A stretch of 64,000 nt of DNA from Tyto alba (lineage: Eukaryota; Chordata; Aves; Strigiformes; Tytonidae). Shown here piece by piece: positions 1 to 12,867 of the stretch. The position numbers and the translations under genes were made by a program. Position 1 is the stretch's first letter; each line of letters starts with the position of its first letter. Under the pieces are notes generated by a model. The model saw only the letters and a program-made list of their open reading frames with translations, was not told the origin of the DNA and did no database searches. The DNA lies in contig NW_024881321.1 of the NCBI RefSeq assembly GCF_018691265.1, forward strand, positions 17,518,698 to 17,582,697. The letters run 5' to 3'.

Positions 1-3000
1 TGCAATTATCTTCTACATATCACCTAGTTGTCACAGCTGCACTGTAAAATTGTGCCATGCTAAAAACCATATGCAACTTTGTTGAAGTTACACACTCTCA
101 AAGAGTTTTTGGTGGTCTGGAGAAACCTATTTCTCACAGAATAAGAATTTTTGCAGTATGAGGGACAGGTTCCCTGTTCTTGATATGTGCATGGTAAACA
201 TCCACTGTCTAGACTTGCATGTACAAAAATAAATAACAACCCCAGAAAATTATCTTTTTTATAAAAGACGTTAAAAGTGGCTACTATGTTTAGAAACGAT
301 GGCTCATGCTTGGAAATATATGTAAGCGTTCCTTAAGCTGCTGGAGGTTGGTGTTTCTACAGCATGTTTCTTCAGGTTTCCAGGGACTTTCAGTCTCTCC
401 AGTCTGTTTTAGCAACCGCCACTGCTAACTTCTCCCTCTATATATCTTTTCATACAGCATATGGTAGGTGGCATTACTCAGCTAACAGATGTGCCTTTAT
501 GATGCCTGCAATTTGTACTGTGCATGCAGGGACTTGTACTATATAAACAGAGGTTGGTAACACTTGATAAGGTCATTATACTGGCTATTTTTGTTATGTG
601 TGTCAGCAAACTCCAGGACTAAGGGTACCCAGAGCCATATATCTGACAAAGACCACATTTTTATACATTGCTTATTGTAGATGGGCTGTTAAGATTATTT
701 GATTTATTAGCTTTTTATGGGCCCTGTGCTATGCTAGTATGATGGGTACCTTGGCAGTCCCTTTCATTAATATCCCATAATAGAGTATTTATGATACCAC
801 CATTGACTTGTGGAGACATATTTTACATCTCTGCATAGTAAGTTAAAAATCTGGATAGACATAAGTTTTGTGTCAGGGAGTAATAAAAAGGATTGGTTAC
901 AATTACAACAGTGTGACTGTTGTCTGTGCTAGTAAGAATGAGGGTCCACTCTAAATGTGTCAATGTGTAAATGAATAATGTTGAAAATGGACAAGCAGAC
1001 ACTGCAAGCTGCACTGGATAATGCAGCCCCCTTTAAGGTATTGTTTTATGTTTTTCTGGACTGTGTGTTTGAGGGGGCTCTTGCTGACACAATTTGATTA
1101 GTTCCAGCAGGCTCAGTCCTCTTTCCTGCAAATGACAGTGAAAGCAAATGAGGCCAGTTAGTTGTGAAGTCTGAAAAATCCCCTTTCTGGGTTTTTAAAT
1201 ACAAAGGCACATAACACACACTATCTGAAACCTTTGTTCTTTCCAGGTGTGCCAAGATGAGCTATTTTAATCCATTACTGAGAGGATAGTAAGGAAGTTC
1301 TTTAACAAGGATGAAAATGCTACTGAGCAACATTGAGTCAGGTTTTGCTCTGCTTTACATCTGAAATCATTGGAGTGGGTGCAGAATAAGCTATGGTACA
1401 ATGGCTTTTGCCTTTATATTTTGTAATAATTGCTGCCTGAGTTGTGATTCGGTATTTCAACCTGTAACCATATTTGGTATTTTTGTTTTTTTTTCTTCCC
1501 AAATACATCAAAATATACTAAGAAGGCAGTAAACACAGTCTGAGGTACCCCACTGTGCTGTTTGTACTCTTAAAGCTGAACACATGAATAGGTATTTGCA
1601 GACCTTGGTCCTTTCAGTACACAGGGGTGGAAAATGCAAACATATCAAACTGTATTTGCCAGTTTCTCTCCACAGATGTTGACTAATAAGCAATTGGTCC
1701 TTCAGCCATTTCTAGGACTTCCCTGACTGTTTTGTTTCTCTTCTGTGCAATGTTTTACAGCTTCAGTGATTGAGGCAAAAAAAACTAAATCAGATTACAG
1801 ACATTCACCCAAGACAACAGGCATCTGGGAACCAGGACAGAAGACCCTTCCTATCCTCAGGGCAAACCTGCAATGACCAAATGAGCCCAGTTTGGCCTTG
1901 ACAGAAGGGATGAGCAGCACAGTGTGCTGATGTTTCAACTCCTTGTTACACCAATAGGCTGTATCAGACTCTAGAGGTATCTCTTTCTCTAATAGATAAA
2001 GAGATCCTAGGAAACTGAGCATTTTTAGACTTCTAATATTGTGAAACTCATCAGCTGTACATATAATACATACAAGATTTTCAGCATTTATTCTGCATAG
2101 TGGAATTTGACTCTTTTAGGAAAAGTATGGTTAAATCTAGCCAAAGCGATCATTAGCAAATTAAATTTCTCTATTCCAGAACTGACCACAGACAGATTAA
2201 ATTTCTTGGGAGAATGGGAGAAAAATCAATGTAGGCATTAGAAGTTTTCTTCAGATTATAAAGTAGTTTGGTGGTGGTGGCAGGGTGGTATCCATAGGTG
2301 ACTTGACAAAAGAAAAGGAGGTGAGAAAGTTCCAGCAATGGGAGTAGTGGGGCAGGAGAAGAATGGCAAATCTCAGTGAAGGCTTCATGACTTTCTTCCT
2401 CTCCTATAGCCATTCCGTCCTTTCCCCACATTCATCTAGGTACCAGGACTTCCAGACCTTTTCCTTTCTCCATGGACAGTTATCTCCAAATACTCTCTTT
2501 AGATAAGTATTTGCCTCTCCTTTAGTGTCCCAGTGTAATGTCCTCACTTGCCAGGCTGCTGAGGAAAGAAAGGAGAAGAACCTGGTGCAGATACTAAGTC
2601 TAGAGCCAGGGCTGAATAAGAAAACGGATGGAGTGGCAAAAGAGTCCCCTGTAGTGCTAGACTTTCTGTTCCCACCAGATAGGACTAACAGCCCAACTCT
2701 GCAGTGGTTTGTGGGTACATCTGGCACACATCTAGGGATGGATGCATATCCCAGCCTCAATTTTTGTGATAAAGACAGAAAGAGAAGCAATGGAAAGAGG
2801 AGAGCACTTGATAACCTGCCTTTCCACCCATTCTATGCAGCTGCCCATTTTGTCTCTTCCAATCGTTGGCCAGGGCTCTGACCCATCCAAAACAAATCAG
2901 GCTTACAAATAAGCAACAATCAGTCAGCTGGAGATTTGGCATCTTTACAATCACCTAGGAATATACCAGATTCAGATGGGAGGAATGCTTTTGCTATTAC

Positions 3001-3326
3001 TTGAGATCATCAGAAAAGCTGCTGTATTTTTTAAGGCAATTTTCATTAAAATTATATTGTGGTTTCTAGTTAAGTACACAATGATTTACTAGCTGAAGGC
3101 TTTGAACAGTCTCTGTTAATTGATCTATACAATTAAACCAAAAGGCTTTTTATTCCCTCTGATACTATCACACTTGGCTTATAGATGAGACTACAAAGAA
3201 CCTATATACAGAGTTTTAAACCTTACTAGATTAGTGGGCTAAGATCATGCACGGAGTCAATTTTAAACTATCATATGCCCTCTTTCCTTTTTCCTATAGG
3301 AACTGACCCTTCCGATACTCAACTTT
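1..3326. other. Unique AT-rich DNA without a recognisable gene
   Basis: I see no exon, RNA gene or clear repeat here. Short ORFs occur on both strands but none resembles a known protein and none has convincing splice context. Around 2404-2881 both strands are open for more than 115 codons; this is a somewhat more GC-rich patch that I do not recognise. A T-rich run lies near 1483-1496. Very old repeat debris may be present but too diverged to name by eye. Confidence 0.6.
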
Positions 3327-4398
3327 CATTTAAAAAATATCTGGAGAACTCTCTGGGCAATCTGTGCCAATGCTCAGTCACTCTCACGGTAAAAATTAGT
3401 TTCCTGATGTTCAGATGGAACCTCCTCTGTTTTAGTTTGTGCCTCTTGTCTGATCACTGGGAACCACTGGAAAGAGCCTGGCTTCACTCCCTTCAGATAC
3501 TTATATACATTCATGAGATCCTTCCTGACCCTTAACTAAACTTGGGCTAAACAGTCTCAAGTTGCTCAGCCTTTCCTCATAGGAGAAATGTTCCAGTCCC
3601 TTAATCTTCCATGTGACTCTTTGTTGGAGTCTCTCCAGTATGTCTATGCCTCTCGTACTGAGGATCCCAGAACTGGAAACAGCACCCCAGGTGTGGCCTC
3701 ACCAGTGTTAAACAGAGGAGGATCACCTCCCTCGATCTACTGGCAAGGCTTTGCCTAATGCAGCCCAGCATACCACTAGCTTTCTTCACAGCAAGGGCAT
3801 GGGTGCTGGCTCATGTGCACCTTGATGTTCACCAGGACCCCCAGGTCCTTTTCTGCAAGGCTGCTTTCCAGCTGGTCAGCCCCTGGCTTATACTGGTCTA
3901 TAGGGTTGTTCCTCCTCAAATGCAGGACTTTGTACTTCTGGTTGAACTTCATGAGGTTCCTGTCAGCCCCTTTCTCTAGCCTGTCAAGGTGTCTCTGAAT
4001 GGCAGCACAATTGTCTGTCATAGCAGCCACTCCTCCCAGTTTGATGTCATCAGCAGACTTGCTTGAGACTACTCTCGGCTCCATCATCCAGATCATTAAT
4101 GAAGTTGTTAAACAGGACTGGATGCAGTATTGACCCCTGGGCGATACCACTAGTTTGTGACCTCCAACTAGACTTAACACTGCTGGTCATCACCTTCTGG
4201 GCTCAGAAGTTCAGCCAGTTTTCAGTTTACCTCATCCAGCCTGTACTTAATCAACTTCTCTATGAGGATCTTAAGGGAGACAGTGTCAAAAATCTTAAAG
4301 AAGACTAGTTTGACAATATCCATTACTATTTCCTCCTCTACAGAGCCAGTAATTTCACTGTAGAATGTTACGAGGTTGATGAAACATGTTTGTGGTTG
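3327..4398 (-). mobile_element. CR1 LINE fragment (RT and C-terminal ORF2 region), decayed
   Basis: The minus strand encodes pieces of the CR1 ORF2 protein. The frame covering 4180-3776 contains the RT motif-C region with SADDIKLGG (usual form FADD), then the CR1-typical LDRLEKGADRNLMKFN and AEKDLGVLVN stretches. A shifted frame at 3789-3601 continues with SRSREVILLCLTLVRPHL. Homology runs on to about 3327 through the region CTCTGGGCAA..CTGTGCCA..GCTCAGT that other CR1 copies share, and to about 4398 upstream. Frameshifts and stops show that it is a dead copy. CR1 copies are normally cut at the 5' end only; here the last 100 bp or so, including the terminal ATTCTRTG-type repeat, are not visible either. 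The RT sequence type (LGGVA after motif C) differs from the long CR1 at 31.6-35.2 kb. Boundaries are good to about 20 bp. Confidence 0.93.
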
Positions 4399-5488
4399 AA
4401 GGTTAGATATTTTTCTTTCATAGCCTGTACCTTACAAACTTTTGGTAAAAAAATTTACATCTTTGAATGTATAGTTCCAAAATTTCCATGTTCTTTCTGT
4501 AGCATATGGCTTTATAACTGTAATCCCTTTCTGTTTGTCCCTTATATATCAAGAGCTTTTTCTTTCCACTGGGACTTATGATGACAATGGGCACTACATT
4601 CTCCTTACCATCAGCTTTGTGTAATCTGTTGACCCTTTTCTGAGCTTAGATGCAAAGTAAACAGAAACATATGCCTGTTAAAATCCAGGTTTAGCAAACA
4701 ATATAATAATGATATATTGGTCTATTTTTTTCATGAGTTTTCAGTGTATTAATACCTATTCAGTCATATTTTGGAGATACAAATAAGCCTTAGAATTTGC
4801 ATAGAAAACCACTTTGAAACAAGGAACAAACATAAATAATTTAAGATATCTATTGGAATAAGGTATCAAAATTGAAGAAATAAACAAGCTGACACCTGTA
4901 AGAACAAAACCCATTAATGCTAACAATAGAAGGAATTTTACATCATTTAGGTAGATGAGAATTGAGCAATCACCATAAAATAGATAACTTCTAAGGGAAG
5001 AATGTAATAGCAGATAAAGTGTTGATGAAAGGATTGTAAACAAAGCTCAGAATATATTAACATATAATAAACTATTCAAATCTGGTAGTCCAGTGCAAGA
5101 TAGATTTTTTTCTCAGTCTTGCTTCTCAGACAGCATCAAATGCCAATGTCTAACTGAACCTACAAAGCCAGTTTAACAAAAATACACTCAAAATTGATTA
5201 TACGTACAATTTATGTTGTCGGCCTTAGCTTAGTTTCCAGAGAAAGGAGGGGTCATATGACCTTTATGTTTGTCAGTAGACTCCACTAATGTTGAACCAG
5301 CTATGCAGTCTCAACGAAATTTGACAAACATCAGATACATACCCTGGGATAGTGTTTTGTGCTATCCAGATCCAGTGAGAGTTCTCACCACCAAGTTATA
5401 GCATCTCTATCTTTCCTTCTAGCTCTCCTTCTGATCCCAGGAAACAGTGTACAGTGACCTAGTTTAAGGAACAGGAGAGATATCATTG
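4399..5488. other. Unique AT-rich DNA, no feature seen
   Basis: No recognisable coding exon, RNA gene or repeat. The segment separates two CR1 fragments in opposite orientation. A 95-codon minus-strand ORF at 5043-4756 has a hydrophobic composition expected from translated AT-rich DNA and no recognisable motif. Confidence 0.6.
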
Positions 5489-5688
5489 AGGGTGGTCAGT
5501 CACTGGAACGGGCTCCCCAGGGAAGTAGTTGCAGCACCAAGCTTGTCAGAGTTCAAGGAGTGTCTGGATGATGCTCTTGGTCATATGGTTTAGTGTAACG
5601 TGGTCCTGTGAGGAGCAGGGAGTTGGACTCGATGATTCTTACAGGTCCCTTCCAACTTGAGATATCCTAGGATTCTATGATTCTGTGA
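5489..5688 (+). mobile_element. CR1 LINE 3' end, 5'-truncated
   Basis: The plus strand carries the characteristic CR1 3' tail. It starts with GTGGTCAGTCACTGGAACGG, runs through GTTCAAGGAGTGTCTGGATG and GAGTTGGACTCGATGATTC, and ends in ATTCTATGATTCTGTGA, the short 3' terminal repeat by which CR1 elements end. It is about 200 bp long, which is ordinary for a severely 5'-truncated CR1 copy. The tail includes the stretch that encodes the last ORF2 residues, but no useful frame remains. It lies opposite in orientation to the other CR1 copies in the window. Confidence 0.95.
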
Positions 5689-7394
5689 CAAATACCCTTC
5701 AGCCTTGTAATTATGTTGCTTTCTAGGGATAAGTTTCGATGCCTTTGAATTGAAGAGTCTCCCTCATTCAGCATGAAATCTGTGCATAAAGATAATCCTG
5801 TATAAAAGACAAGTAGCTTTGTGTCCTTTTAATCCCTTTTTACAGGGAAAAAGCACCTCCAACTGCACTGTGTCAAGTCACAAAGCCTATCTGATTGGTA
5901 GGAATGTTTGAACTCATATCTGAGCATGTCACTTTGGAAACATTACTACCTCTTTCTCTGGTTCCTTTGCAGGTTAGGTGGAAGAGAAAGTTCAGCTTTT
6001 CAGGCCTGTTGGCATGAGAAACTTTTGGGCCAGTCAGGGAAGCATCCAGGACTCAATGACTGCTAAACTAGTTGCTTTTGAGATAGTATGTTTGGATTTA
6101 TATCTCTTTGTGCATCTGCAGCATGTTGTTTTATGGATGTGCAACCTGGTGGATTAACATAGTTGCCTTTTTTTTTTAATAGTAACTAAAAAATTTTCCT
6201 AAATAACAGCATTCACCAAATGCAGCCACCTACCAGGTTCTCAAAACTTTATTCATTCTAGTAACTATTATGCAGTATAAACACAGATTCTGAGTAAATT
6301 AGAGGGGCCTGAAATCCATGTGATCAAAAATATGTTGGCTCTGGACAAGGACCTAGAACTTTTATGTATTTCTTTGCATAAAAGACATTCAATTCTTTAG
6401 AGATATGGGTTTTATGAATGAGTAATTTGATTTACATAACTTGTTAGTGATATAAAGTGATTAAACTGGATCACACTTCAAACAACATTTCTAAAGGGAT
6501 ATTTTTCAGAAGAGTCTGGTCTTCCAGCTTATTTTCAGCTTGCCATTGAAATACTGCCATTTTTCCATTTGCTGTGTCAAATTATCAGTGAGTCTCCCAT
6601 GTGCCTAGTTATACAATGCTCACAGTGGTGAGAGTAATAGGACTGTGAATCAGCTAAGCACTCGGGTTTCGAAATAAAAGTAAAAGTATCCCTGTAAGGT
6701 GTACTTTTGTCAGGCATCTCATCATCACATGTCCCAGGCGAGGGATTCTGGTCTCAAGAGAATAGCTGAAACAGAGAGTTTCATTTAACTTACAAGGGAA
6801 ACACAATGATTGGGTTCAGACATCATTATTACCACACCACAGTAGAATATGAACAAAGCTGTAGATGGAGAGACTTAGAATTGCACTGAATCAAAGACAA
6901 GAGTTTTTTAAATGGTTCTGTTTCTCAATTCAGGGTTTGGTTGTTAAGCAAGTTAATAAAACACCTAATCATTAATTATATAATTTTAGAGCATTTTATA
7001 TCTAAGTGCCATGCAGAAATTAACTAAAATTAAGTAATTTAGGAAATATTCCAACCTACCAACAACAATACATGTCAAGTTTTATTTAAAGGGGTAGAGA
7101 GAGGCTATAGCTTGAAATTAATGCTAAACACTAGCAGATCATAAAATATTAAGGCTGTATATTTTAAAGCCTACACACTAATACAGTATGTTCTAATGAA
7201 GAATTTTAAACCAGTGTGAGTTACTGCCTATCTCCTTTATTCCTTGTAGTATACTAAATATTGAGTTTGCAATAGATGTAATAATAACACAGTATTTTCA
7301 GGCTTTCTATGTTTATATAGAAGACAAGAAATAAAAACTAGCTATCTAGTATGCCAGTGAATAGAGGAGGATACTTTCTTAATGCTCTACTTAT
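5689..7394. other. Unique AT-rich DNA, no feature seen
   Basis: No ORF above 60 codons, no RNA gene and no recognisable repeat. A T-run lies at about 6169-6177. Composition is uniformly AT-rich. Confidence 0.6.
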
Positions 7395-7512
7395 CAGAGA
7401 TGGATTTATAGTAATCATTATTAGTCATCTCTACATAGAACTCAGAGCACTTTACAAATTTAAGTACCAGCATCTTCCCCATTTAACAGATGAGGGTATT
7501 TCAGTCCTTAAT
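7395..7512 (-). repeat. MIR-like ancient SINE fragment
   Basis: The plus strand reads AGAGCACTTTACAAAT, then CATCTTCCCCATTTAACAGA and TGAGG. This is the order and wording of the reverse complement of the MIR core and 3' region (cell-size measure, 'cccatttt-acagatgagg'). Similarity is limited to these islands, as expected for a repeat that was active in early amniotes. A related L2/L3-type tail cannot be separated from MIR by eye. Confidence 0.55.
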
Positions 7513-9241
7513 AAGAAAATGTTATAAATATTGTGAAAAAACCTATGGTTTAATCTCAAATTTTGCTTAACTACATAATGAAGACTTATAGTATTTGATT
7601 GAAATCATACATTTTGGATTAATGTGATTCAAAACATAAACATTGTTAGTAAAACTGAGTGGACACACATTACTATGTATCTACGTAGTAATAATTTTCT
7701 TTGTAAAAATTTGTATTCAGAGATCAACCAGTGATGATACACCAGCCCTGGGAATACAATACAAGTTTTCTGAAAGCCAATGCTATGCACGAAGTTCATG
7801 CTGCACTGTCTCTACATTGCAAACAAACCTTTCACTATCAAAGTCCTCTTTTACACAAACTGCTTCAGAGGAAGAGAACTACTGTGCCTATCAGATTAAT
7901 AATATATGTATTTTAAAAAGCATTTTCCCCAAGAAATATTAAAATTATGTTAGACTGGGAAAGTTCCAGCATATCTACGATCATTAATTTTATGCATATA
8001 ACATCTTATTTCAGCCTATAGAATTGTGCAATTAATATAGATCTTTTATTTACAGTAATTCTGTTATAAAATCCCTTTCTCAATGCTGCTGATCAGAGTG
8101 GAGAGATTTTATTGTCAATTTCTGAGAAAGATGAAAAAACAACCACAGCACAGGGGAGTGAAGCAATAAATGGAACTTTCTCCCAGGCATTCTGGCCATT
8201 AATAATTGAAAACCCTTTCAATGATCTAAGCCAGATTACTAGAACAGGTTTTGAAAAATAAATTGTTGTGTTACTTCCCCGCTAACCATCTCTGCACCAC
8301 TGGTGAACGAGTAGCAGCGTCTGGCACCTATGCTGTTCAGATGTTGCAATGAATTGTGTTTCTTACAGTCCTGAGTCCAGGGAAATGTAGAATCCCTGTG
8401 CTATCTTGTGTCCGTGAAGAAAATATTTGTATCTTGGGAAAGAAAGAGGGCTTGATTTGAAGTATCGCTCAACAGATCCTAGAATTCGATTGAAACCATA
8501 TAGCTTTGTATTAAAGAGATTTTTTTTAAATAGTAAAAACATGGCTACAGTGTAATTACAGCCAAGTCTGCCTGTACTCTGTTGCTGGACTTGGTAAAGC
8601 ACTTTTCACTTTTCACCTAAGAATAGACCAAATATAGCTCTGTTATACGTTGGATACGTCCAGAGTGATTTCCTATATTTTGCAAGACAGGCTTTTTACA
8701 GTATTCCCAAACTCTCTTCTGCACTGTGGCTTTCCCTCTCTTGTCTAGAATGACACTGAGTATCCTTTTAATTTGCCCTCTGTTTTGGGCCAAGGATACT
8801 TTTTCACCAGTTCTCACTGAATTATGAATGTATGAACCCTTTTCCCTCGTATTCTGTAAGGGTAGAAAATTAATAAAACTGTGATACTCCCTCCTCAGCC
8901 TTTTTTTTTTTTTTCCCCCAGGCTTACAGTTAGACTGTCTCTCCTTTCAGATGGGTTCACCTACCGCCTTTCTTCTGGCATCCAGGCATCAGCTAATTTA
9001 ACTATACACATTTAACATTTTAGTAACCTAGTCATTTTACGTTCCCTCTCTATTCAGTGGAACAACAAAGATCTTTAGAAGGTGGTCAAGATTGTAGCTG
9101 AACTTTTTATCTTAACAATACAAAATGTTACTAGGACCTTATTCATAAGCTAAATGGTTGCTCTTCCCTGACTTTTAGGCTGGATGACACCAGTCCTCAT
9201 TTTTCTTAAAAAGATTTAACAGTACACTTTGTATAATATAT
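7513..9241. other. Unique AT-rich DNA, no feature seen
   Basis: Short ORFs only (99 codons at 7643-7942 and smaller), none with a recognisable motif. A T-run followed by C's lies near 8900-8919. No repeat family recognised. Confidence 0.55.
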
Positions 9242-9745
9242 GTGACTCATTTTTTTTCCTCAAAACATTGCATATGTGGTTTGGTGGGTGAAATTGGAAC
9301 ACCACACGTTCCTGCAATCTGTCCATCTCTGACAGCTTTGTTTCTTTATTCAGTGACTGCTCTGGTGCTGATAGAGGTGTCAGAAGAAATTGCCTATCAT
9401 ACGTGTGGGTTTGTCACTCGTATGAATCAGTTTTATCACAGCTCCAGAGCATCCCCAGAGACCATACTAACTGCTTCATTTTTAATTACAAAGTCACTCT
9501 TTGTGTTTCTCAATATGGACATCTGTGTAACCATTCGCAGAATCACCTTGTTCAAAATTTACAATACAAATATTAAAATGTATCCATCTTTTCTTGAATT
9601 TAGCTATGAAGTTTTCAGAAGGGCCTCAGTGGCATTCATCCCAATTACCGTTCATCTGTTTCTAAGGTATCACGTTTATCCCAGAGACAGTCCATGTTTT
9701 AGCACATCTTGTCACAAAGCACGTTCTCTTACACAAAGTGCCTGA
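9242..9745 (+). other. Unexplained 167-codon ORF, probably chance
   Basis: This is the longest open frame in the window outside the transposons. It starts at an ATG inside ATATGTGACTC and ends at TGA, followed within a few bases by overlapping AATAAA-type hexamers (TGAAATAAAATAAAGG, about 9743-9758). The predicted protein is rich in hydrophobic and Ser/Thr residues, with a plausible hydrophobic stretch at residues 27-45 and another near 80-95. I recognise no family, and there is no signal peptide or catalytic motif. The sequence could be a pseudogene, an open terminal exon, or simply a stop-free run; the last is the default in DNA with no codon bias to judge by. Not a supported gene. Confidence 0.12.
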
Positions 9746-12700
9746 AATAAAATAAAGGCTTAGAGATTTAAAGCAGAATTGTGACTTAGTTTGAAACCAT
9801 ACTTAAAGAGATATATATTTTTTCAATTGAATCTTAATTGCATGTCAAATAGAAACAAATTCTAGGGATTTTCTTGGGAATACAAAGCAGTCCAAGGAAC
9901 TGAACTCAAACTCTGAAGTTAACATAGAGCCTTCCCAAGGTATTTTTTTGTGTTGTTTTGTTGTATGTTTGTTTGTTTGTTTAATGAGGTATTTACAAAA
10001 TAAGATGGAACAACCTTGACATTTTAGTTGCTTTTGATGTTTACAGTTAGCCAGTACATGAGTCTTTCAAAACATTTCAACACCAAGGAATAATTTGGTG
10101 ATGTAGTCAGATATTTCTGTGATACAGTCCTGTTTATTTACAAAAAATGCACACAAAATTCTATTTGCCCAAAGTTTAAAGTTTCATTCAACATAGAATT
10201 CTCCCACCTCTTAAATGTACGATTTTTACCATTGTTTGTTGTCTTTTGGTTGCTTCATTTTCCCTGTCTTTGAAGACTTTTTAAATGTTCTTGAAACACA
10301 CTTCCATCAAATGATACCCAGTAAATTTATAGTACCCATTTCCCCTTCAGTTTTCCACTTGGTCTGTGTTTTGGGTAGGGGTTCCTGTTGTTCTGGGTAA
10401 AAGGAAATATACCTTTTATGCTTTGTCTTAAACCTATTGTGAATGATAGGCTTGTTCCAGCTTCCACAGTTTCATCTAACTTCTATCATCACATTCATTT
10501 TATAATCCCAATATTGTTTAAAATTAAATAGTTCCAATCTGCTTGACATTTTAACCTGAGGCAACAATCAGAATATAAACTTCACGTTATAAATGCCCAC
10601 TTTGTTGTTCTTTTATATAATTCAAAAATTATATGTAGTAGATGTGATATCTAGTATGGTATGGAATTGCAATAGTTGTGCTGCATCTAACTTTGACAGC
10701 TAATTTTCATCCAGCTTTATAGTGACTTAGTGAATAAGATGTCCTTAAGTGAGTGTCTACTGCCCCTGTGTAGAAACAGTGAAGAGACTGGTGGTTTTGA
10801 AGGCCTTGAGACTAATGCCTAAATTAGGCATAATGTGAAATCAGATAATTTAAATTCAATCCTATGGTTATATGTGCCCTCCCCATGGCCCGGAATGGGT
10901 CAAGAAGCAAACTGTCCTGATCAGCATGTTTAAGGGTCATCTTGACAACGGTCAGTTAATTTGCTACAGAAAGGCATTGACATTTCATTTAGCCAAGGCA
11001 GTATACAAAGCTCAAATAACCACAATACCAAAAATATTTTAGTATCTTCCACCACACTCCCTCTTAAATCCTCTAAAAATAATTCTTAATTGCTCCAGCT
11101 GCAAATGGCATCAGCATGATGATTCTGATCACATCATTCAAATGTAGTTCATATGTTTATACAAAATTTTCTTGGCCTTTATAAGCTGACTTTTGTAGCT
11201 CCATAATGTTTGAGTAGAAAAATACCATAGAAACTGTATAAAGTTTACATAGGACAAAAATTATGTACACGCAAATCCTCCCAGCGATCTTACATTCACG
11301 GCTCTTCATACGACAAACTTGCCTGCTTAGGTTCTCTGATGGTTCCTATTGTCAAGGACAGCTATTCATATTTTGTAACATTAGGCACTTACACTGTAAA
11401 TCAAGGCCCACGACTTAGAGGTATGCACTGTAAAGCAATTTATAGGAGCAACAGCACTATAATAACCAGTAACAACCAATGTTCATGAACTGTTATCCCT
11501 GGCTAGCACCATTACAACCACCTGGCTGATATTCATTGTTCTCCACCTCCCTCTTGCCCTTTTATTGTCCTCCACCTTTTAAACCCTAGACAACAACTCC
11601 ACTAATACAGCAAAAATTTACTGGCAAGCTCTTCAACAGCTGAGTCCATCCCAGTTTCTCTGTGCCAGCCAGCCAGCTGGTGAGGAGCTGAGAACTGGCT
11701 GTAATGCTGTTTCACAGACTAAAAAGAGACTGCAGTATTTGCCTTAGAGAGGTTTTTTAGTTTTGCTATGGTATTGTTTGCTGATCATGGTTGCTGGCAT
11801 AGAAAAGTTAATATGGAGGACAGGAAAGAGAAACATTAGGGAACCAGTTAGGGAACTGCACTTGGAAAGTAGTTTTTTTCCTAAAAGTGAATGAAGAATT
11901 CTGCAAAATGCAAAATTCAGAATAAATATGGACATTTAAAATATCACACTCAATTCTATAGTTGTTATAATACTGATTACATTATTCAATTTAAATTAAC
12001 TGCACAGGCAAATAAATTGCTAACTCAAGTCTTGGTGCTTTTCAGTACTTTTGGTTTTACTATACATACACTCTTTCCTTTTGCTATCTCCCACTGCTTG
12101 TCTTAAAACCTCTGTTATCTTACTGCTCTGATACATTTCTATTCTGCTACATTTACTCTAGAACAGACCTAGGAAAAGATGAAGTTATGGGGCAACCTTG
12201 TTCAACTGAGGTGTCCTTTTCCAATCCTGGAAGTATTTGTCTCTCCTCAGATCTGTTGGCATAGAGCTCTAGTGACATAAAAATTATGTTCTTTGTTACC
12301 TCAGTGCTTCAGTTTGTATAGTTCCAATGCACTGAGTGATGCCCATATTAATAAATTATGAAGTCATTTGAACCTGGTCTCCCCCAGCAAGGTGATGCCC
12401 AGCCATTTGTTTAAGGTCATCAGTTTCTCTTCCACTTTAATAAATGTTTAATTTTATTCTATATAGAGTGGAATAGCTCTAACAGTATTGCATTCCTTGA
12501 TGATTATTTAGGAGAAATTTGAAGACAAGAGTTTAAATGCAATGAGTTTTTAATGATAAAGCAGGTAGGATAATTAACACTGAAGGAAAGGCTTTCTAAG
12601 AGATGAGGAACTTTTGTCTGACCCAAACTGCTAACACTAATTACTAACTGCATAGCTCCATATTACATACTCCAGCAAGTTATTGATTTCATCACCAACC

Positions 12701-12806
12701 TCTTTAAGGAATTTTTATCTTTACAAACAGAGAATACTGAGAAAAACAGGTTGAGAATGAGGTAGCGTATGACCCCTTGATAAGAGAGGGAACACAGGTC
12801 TACATT
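9746..12806. other. Unique AT-rich DNA with a short GTTT repeat
   Basis: About four to five copies of GTTT lie at 9966-9982. An AT-only inverted repeat (arms ATATAATT/AATTATAT, loop CAAA) lies at 10615-10634. No coding sequence, RNA gene or transposon recognised. A slightly more GC-rich stretch at 11500-11720 contains a CAGC-rich patch but nothing I can name. Confidence 0.55.
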
Positions 12807-12867
12807 AAAAAAAAAAAAAAAAGCAAGCAAGCAAACAAACAAACAAGCAAGCAAACAAACCAAACCC
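12807..12867 (+). repeat. A-run with AAGC/AAAC tetranucleotide repeat
   Basis: A run of about 16 A's is followed by alternating AAGC and AAAC tetramers for about 45 bp. This looks like a microsatellite grown from a poly-A tract. No retroelement body is recognisable immediately beside it on either side. Confidence 0.9.

Noticed and set aside
2404..2881. ORFs of 128 (minus) and 118 (plus) codons
   Set aside because: Mutually overlapping, no recognisable domain, no clear exon boundaries. Kept only as an open patch in unique DNA.
10615..10634. AT-only hairpin as a possible small RNA
   Set aside because: Eight-base arms of only A and T are expected by chance in DNA of this composition; far too short for a miRNA precursor.
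12807..12867. Poly-A tail of a retroposed gene
   Set aside because: No retroposed body is recognisable on either side; it is a tetranucleotide microsatellite.
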